Positions 59,330-64,000 of a stretch of DNA of 64,000 nucleotides are shown here, piece by piece. Position numbers and translations under genes: made by a program. Source of the DNA: Heterobilharzia americana. Taxonomy: Eukaryota; Platyhelminthes; Trematoda; Strigeidida; Schistosomatidae. The number at the start of each line of letters is the position of its first letter. Positions within the stretch are counted from its first letter, which is position 1. The notes beneath the pieces were generated by a model, which worked only from the letters and a program-made list of their open reading frames with translations, did no database searches and was not told the DNA's origin. Location of the stretch: positions 112,248,741 through 112,312,740 of the forward strand of contig OX104127.1 of NCBI GenBank assembly GCA_944470555.2, given 5' to 3'.

Positions 59330-60260
59330 GTTTACACAAGCTCGTTAAAAAGATATTGGATATTGAAGGTCCTATTGGTTTTGCCAGTAACCTACCAGGG
59401 GCCTACGACTCTCATTCAGTATTATATGCCGATGATGTGAAGAGTCTGAAGGAAATATAGGTGCCAACGGATATTTTGGCCTTCCAATAGGGCCTTACGG
59501 AAATTCTTAATTGGACCACAGAAAACCTGCTCCCTCTCGATTCTAATAAGTATTGGATAGTGACAGCCGACGAATAAAAAACAGTCGCAGTTCCTACTCT
59601 CTGCGAAATAAATATCTGTCACTCTAACATGGAACAAGATCTGGGAGTTACATTAGGCGACACACTAGTTGCTTCAATCCACAGTCACCTCGTGGCCAAC
59701 AAGACCTATGGAGCCTTGGGGATTCTTTCGCGAACTCTAGGAAGTGCAACTCATCTTTTCAACACAATTTATTCTCTGTAAATCCGCTCTCACCTGAAGA
59801 AAAATTCGCCCGTGATGTCCCCATACTTGAAGAATGACATGTACATCCTGAAACGGGTACAGAGAAGAGCTACAAAGAAAGTAATTGGGTTGCTGCCCAG
59901 TCGTGCCCAGACCTCTTAGTTGCTCGTAAGCTGCATCCATTACAATACCAGATGATCGCCTATAGTCCCTTCATCCTAATAGATCTCTTCTTAGAGCGAC
60001 CTGAGGGATAGCGTTTCCAATTAAGAATACAGCATGAGACAGCACGCACAAAGATCCGTGCTAACTCATTTGCGGCTACAGTTTGTAAACTGCGGGACTC
60101 CTTTCCTTCAGCAATTGTTACAGCCCCATCCTTTGATACTTTCAAAAGGAGGTTAAACACACGCCACGAGTCTTACGGTACTGGTCGGCTGTACTCGAGA
60201 AGCTTTCCGTCACCTGCAGATCAGGTGCAGTTATACTGCCTTCAGACCAGATCTATTAAT
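59330..60260 (+). pseudogene. CR1-like RT C-terminal half
   Basis: KKILDIEGPIGFASNL, YDSHSVLYADDVKSLKE (YADD motif), LNWTTENLLPLDSNKYWIV, DLGVTLGDTLVASIHSHLVA, RVQRRATKKVIGLLPS, then CKLRDSFPSAIVTAPSFDTF. This is the classic tail of CR1/SR1-type RTs, in several frames with stops. The endonuclease and RT N-terminus that should lie between ORF1 and this block are absent, so the element is internally deleted. Confidence 0.78.
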
Positions 60261-60264
60261 AACC

Positions 60265-61850
60265 GATTACCTTTATCCCTTCAGGTTTTTCGGAACCAGG
60301 AAGATAATAAAGACCATTTCGAAAGCAGAAAATACTACAACAAGACAGAGATAGGACTCAAGGGACCGCCGTTCACTAATTCTACAATATGAAGTTTGAA
60401 GTTTTGAGGTATTGATTATCCCTATCGTTTGAACTTTCTTTGAACCTAGGAGACAAATGAACATTCCAAACAAAGGACATCTTTCACTAAGGTAGATGCA
60501 GAACACAAAGACCAATTGTTCGTTTTTTTCACAACACGAAGTTAGAAGTTGGACAGTAGTTTAACACAGGGCTATTTGAAATGAAGGTCATGCTGTCTGG
60601 AATCCTAATTCTTTGTAGTCTCCTGCAATTACATGGGTTTCAACGTGTAAGAAAAATGAGCATACCGAAGTGATTTCAGATATTTTGTGATTATTATAAT
60701 ACCAATAAGGCCTGAATTTAAAATAAGATTTTTGGATCACTCCAGGAATCAAATTTGGGTGCAGTTTGAAACTTTTGGGCGCGTTCAAGGTTTAAGTTGT
60801 ACTTCACGACATTACAATCTCTAGAATAGCATCAGAATTTCGCGCATTTCGTATTCTTCTACTCAGCATTCACATATGTAAATGCTTGTCTCATGCGCTG
60901 CTTCCTGGGAGTTTATGTGCATTATGTCCAGAAAGTTGTGTGCGCCGCAGACAATTTCGATAAATTTGAGTAAACTTCAGATACTGTTTATGAAAATACC
61001 ATACCCATTCGGGCGGACTTTGAGGTGTTTGTAATTTTTAGGTAAAATATTTGACATATTTTTAATTTTTGAGAGAATTTTTTGACATTTTCCAGGTCAA
61101 GGATGCATTATCTGTAATCCAGTAGTTTAGGTATCCAACTTAACACTGCCTATTATTCTTTTGACAGGTCAATGCTATTTTTGGCTCTAATATGTTAACT
61201 ATCGCTCGTTCTCCACCTGTAAAACTTGTTCTTAGTTGGTGCGGTGCGTTATTATTATTATTGTTATGAATGATTATGATTACTTCGTCTCATCATTTTT
61301 TCTGACTAATCAAAAAAAACATGCTTTTCACTTTCTGCAGTCAGTCGTTGTGTTGAAAGCTTACAAGAATAATGCTGTGTCAGATCATCGTTGCTTTTAT
61401 TTTTCGCACACTAAAAGATTGGACCCACTCTTACAGACGGTAAGTATTCGGTTTGTATATCTTTATGAAATTATAAAGTATTGATGGATTACACTTAAAC
61501 CTATTTGGCGTTACCGATAAAATCACAATCTGGTTAATTCAGAATAATCTGTTTAGCTGAAGAAGTTCACAATGATCCACTGAGTGCATTTACTCACTAT
61601 TCCAAGTCGCTTATGCATATAGAATTATTGTTAAGTGTTTTGTTTACTTTAATTTAGTTAAGATACACTAATACCAATTCGGTTATTTGAGAGACTTCAA
61701 GATTAACTCAGTGTTTTTAGCGGATATCTGGCAGTTATGGGTAGAGACTTCAAAGAAGATTTCCATAAAATTCGTCCTGTGCATCATGCGAACTACAGTC
61801 AGTTGGTGCGTACGTAGAGATTACGAGTAGCCGTCACAGTCTCACGATCC
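60265..61850. other. Intergenic DNA, no recognised feature
   Basis: AT-rich; chance ORFs only. Confidence 0.4.
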
Positions 61851-61859
61851 TTCTTACTC

Positions 61860-62330
61860 TTCACAGATCCATTCAGCCGAACAGCCTATAACCGGCTGTT
61901 GTCTGGCATCCAATCGAGAAGCGCACTTTCTGCCCTACAGCTCATTGCTAGGCATACATCAGCAAGTCCACAAGAGCTAACCTCTGGGTCTCCGGATACC
62001 CGTAAGGTGAAGTTTGGAGATTTACTAGTTTGGTCAAGCGGGGTCAATTTAATAACCACACTCAGATCGTGTACATGTGTCTCAGAAATACAGCATAAAT
62101 CCATGACTAGAGATTCTAGAGTTTTAGTGAGCGTAGCTTGCTGTTCAATTTGGCATAGAGTTTGTTGAAAGCCCCTACATGAAGTCGATGGCGGGTGGGG
62201 TCTTAGGTGACTTGGAATGAGGTATCAATAGCTTTGATCGTTATCAGTGGTTGCAGAATGAGAGTTTGGGTAAGGTGTAAGAGGCTTTATATTGTTATTA
62301 GGTGAAGGCAAAGGAGACAGTTGAAGAGGA
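61860..62330 (-). pseudogene. Non-LTR LINE endonuclease N-terminal fragment
   Basis: Minus strand: MDLCCISETHVHDLSVVIKL, TLRVSGDPEVSSCGLADVCL and AESALLDWMPDNSRL match the start of an APE-type endonuclease of the LINE family at 62.8 kb. The Glu of CCISET is the metal-binding residue. It is opposite in orientation to the RT fragment next to it. Confidence 0.65.
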
Positions 62331-62825
62331 TAGGTTATGTTTGATGGAGTCTTGTGTACTACTGGAGGCGTATGTGGTCGACACTTCCTGGTTACTGACA
62401 TTGCGGAGGGCTAGTTCTTCTTGAGGTACGTGAAAAAGAAGGGATAGTGGGTGATCACAGAGTTCAAGAGATACATGCTTATTGCCTGTCACATATGGTT
62501 TTTTACAAGTTTAGTGCTTTAGAATCTGACCATGAGTCCCTTTTGTAGACATCGGCAAGCCGCAGCGTGATGGCAGTGTACCATTTTTAGGACCGACCTT
62601 TTCTAAACTCTCCTTCCCATAGGGAAAGCATCATCAGAATGACACTGTTGGTCATTCATGGGAAACACTTTACTGTTGTCACACCCCATCCAGCTAGCAG
62701 CAGTACGACTTTGCCCTCAGACTCCCATCATAGTGTAGCAGTTTACACTATCATGTTAACCGCTTTTTGTCTGACCATTATCCAACTGATCTTCCTGGCA
62801 TAGCGACATCTGACACGGAAATTTA
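62331..62825. other. Spacer between opposed LINE fragments
   Basis: No feature recognised. Confidence 0.4.
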
Positions 62826-62829
62826 TTAT

Positions 62830-63900
62830 TAATAACACCTCAGGTAGAGTGAAGGGATACAACCACCTGTCTCCATTGTTTCTAATCAGCAGTGGGGTTG
62901 GGCGGGGTTGCATGATTTCTCCTTTCTTTAACTTTACCACTGATGACATTCTTGAGACAGCTCTGAAAGAGGTGTATGATGGTGGTGTAGATCTGCTATC
63001 TGGAGAACGGCCACTCGATTTTGAATATGTGGATGATATCATCTTATTGTGTGATAACACACAGGTTACTCAAATAGCAATTAATCTGTTGGCGATTAGT
63101 GTCCGTAAATATGGCATGTGCTTTGCACCTTCGAAGTGCTAAGTATTTTTGCAAGATTGACAGGAGCCTGCGCCTGCGCTCACTCTTGGTGTTGAGCCAT
63201 TGGAAGTGGTTGAAAAGTTCGTGTATCTGGGTAGTCGTGTCAATGCTGGTGGAGGTGTGAGCTGTGAAATTTCAAACCGCATGTCGAAAGCTAGAGGGGC
63301 ATACACCAATCTGGACCACGCTTGGTGCCGTCGCACCGTTAGCCTGACCGTAAAAGGTCGGGTTTACAACGCTTCGGTACTACCAGTTCTTTTTTACGCC
63401 TGTGAAACCTGGCCTCTTCTAGCTTAGGATATGCGACAACTCTATGTATGTTCGACCATCGTTGCCTCCGTAGGATTGCTCGTATTCAGTAACAAACCCA
63501 TGTTAGTAATTCCGAGGTACGACAGCCTATGTCTGAGAATGATGGACATCGTCATTCAATAAGTGAAGTCATCTGGAAACATGGGATTCGGTGGCTTGGG
63601 CATTTGTTACTCATGTCGTCCCCACGGCTTCCATACCATTCATTTTTTGCTAGCCCTAGGAGTAGATGGACGAAGCAGAGGAGTGTCCTATGTATGACAT
63701 GGCGCCTTGGGATGAAGGATATTCGCGTCGGGTAAGCACCTGTCGGTGCATCACGACTCTCTGGTTGGGGTCCGACAGACCACGCAACTCAGTGGCTTGA
63801 GACGTTATCAGATATAGCCCAGAATCGAAACCAGTGGCGGTCATGCCGTAGCTTCCTTCTATCTTCTGCTACTGAAGAGTGATGAACATTTCGTTTCGAA
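62830..63900 (+). pseudogene. Non-LTR LINE reverse transcriptase C-terminal half
   Basis: SGVGRGCMISPFFNFTTDDI (RT block), LDFEYVDDIILLCDN (YVDD motif), GMCFAPSKC, then EVVEKFVYLGSRVNAGGGVS, KGRVYNASVLPVLFYACETW and WLGHLLLMSSPRL. Stops at 63140 and 63425 and frame changes show it is inactive. Better preserved than its relatives at 6.4, 8.7 and 41.2 kb. Confidence 0.8.
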
Positions 63901-64000
63901 CGTATCTTACTGAACTGCCCTTCTAATCATGCTACTCTTATTGTCCTTCTTTTTTGCTAGTCCACTTCCCATCGCTTTATGTCTTCACAATATTGTTATA

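Noticed and set aside
1..64000. CRISPR arrays, bacterial operons, phage genes
   Set aside because: No regularly spaced repeats or dense coding; the window is eukaryotic.

Overview
The window looks like nuclear DNA of a parasitic flatworm, almost certainly genus Schistosoma. It is AT-rich and packed with retroelement remains typical of schistosomes: RTE-clade LINEs (SR2/Perere-3 type), other non-LTR reverse transcriptases, a CR1-like element (SR1 type), a CsRn1/Boudicca-type Ty3/gypsy element with a tRNA-Trp-like primer site, a Penelope-like element, a Merlin transposase relic, and tRNA-derived short elements carrying hammerhead ribozyme motifs. Nothing looks bacterial. Species and chromosome cannot be fixed by eye.

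One host gene dominates 1.6-45.0 kb on the minus strand: an NME8/TXNDC3-like protein (thioredoxin domain plus three nucleoside diphosphate kinase domains, an axonemal dynein-associated family). I could place 18 exons by hand with consistent reading phase. The first six are separated by five introns of 31-44 bp; the later introns run to about 7.9 kb and hold most of the repeats. After the third kinase domain the gene continues as seven micro-exons (18-39 bp, all multiples of three, all phase 1-1) spread over about 19 kb. They encode a 72-residue acidic tail and are too small for an ordinary ORF search. The 3' end is not secure; a candidate stop lies at 1645-1647.

Intron contents, left to right: RTE 3' ends (0.5-1.4 and 2.8-3.5 kb), Merlin relic (2.0-2.4 kb), tRNA-like elements (4.7 and 5.4 kb), non-LTR RT fragments (6.4-7.4 and 8.7-9.9 kb), a hammerhead-bearing short element (7.6-8.0 kb), a near full-length RTE (12.7-16.0 kb, minus) and its near-identical inverted partner (18.9-20.5 kb, plus) flanking one micro-exon, a Penelope-like remnant (21.6-23.0 kb), many short elements (16.1-16.5, 17.3, 24.2, 25.6-25.9, 29.6-30.2, 31.0-31.4, 39.6-40.1 kb), a second near full-length RTE (33.6-37.0 kb), and a decayed LINE (41.2-43.1 kb).

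Upstream of the gene (45.0-64.0 kb): a short divergent ORF with a membrane segment, a decayed Ty3/gypsy element (45.4-51.8 kb) with gag, protease, RT, RNase H and integrase recognisable but broken, an unexplained 51.8-57.0 kb block, scrambled CR1-like pieces (57.0-60.3 kb), and oppositely oriented LINE endonuclease and RT fragments (61.9-63.9 kb). No retroelement here looks intact. All homology calls come from reading motifs; no alignment or search was run.
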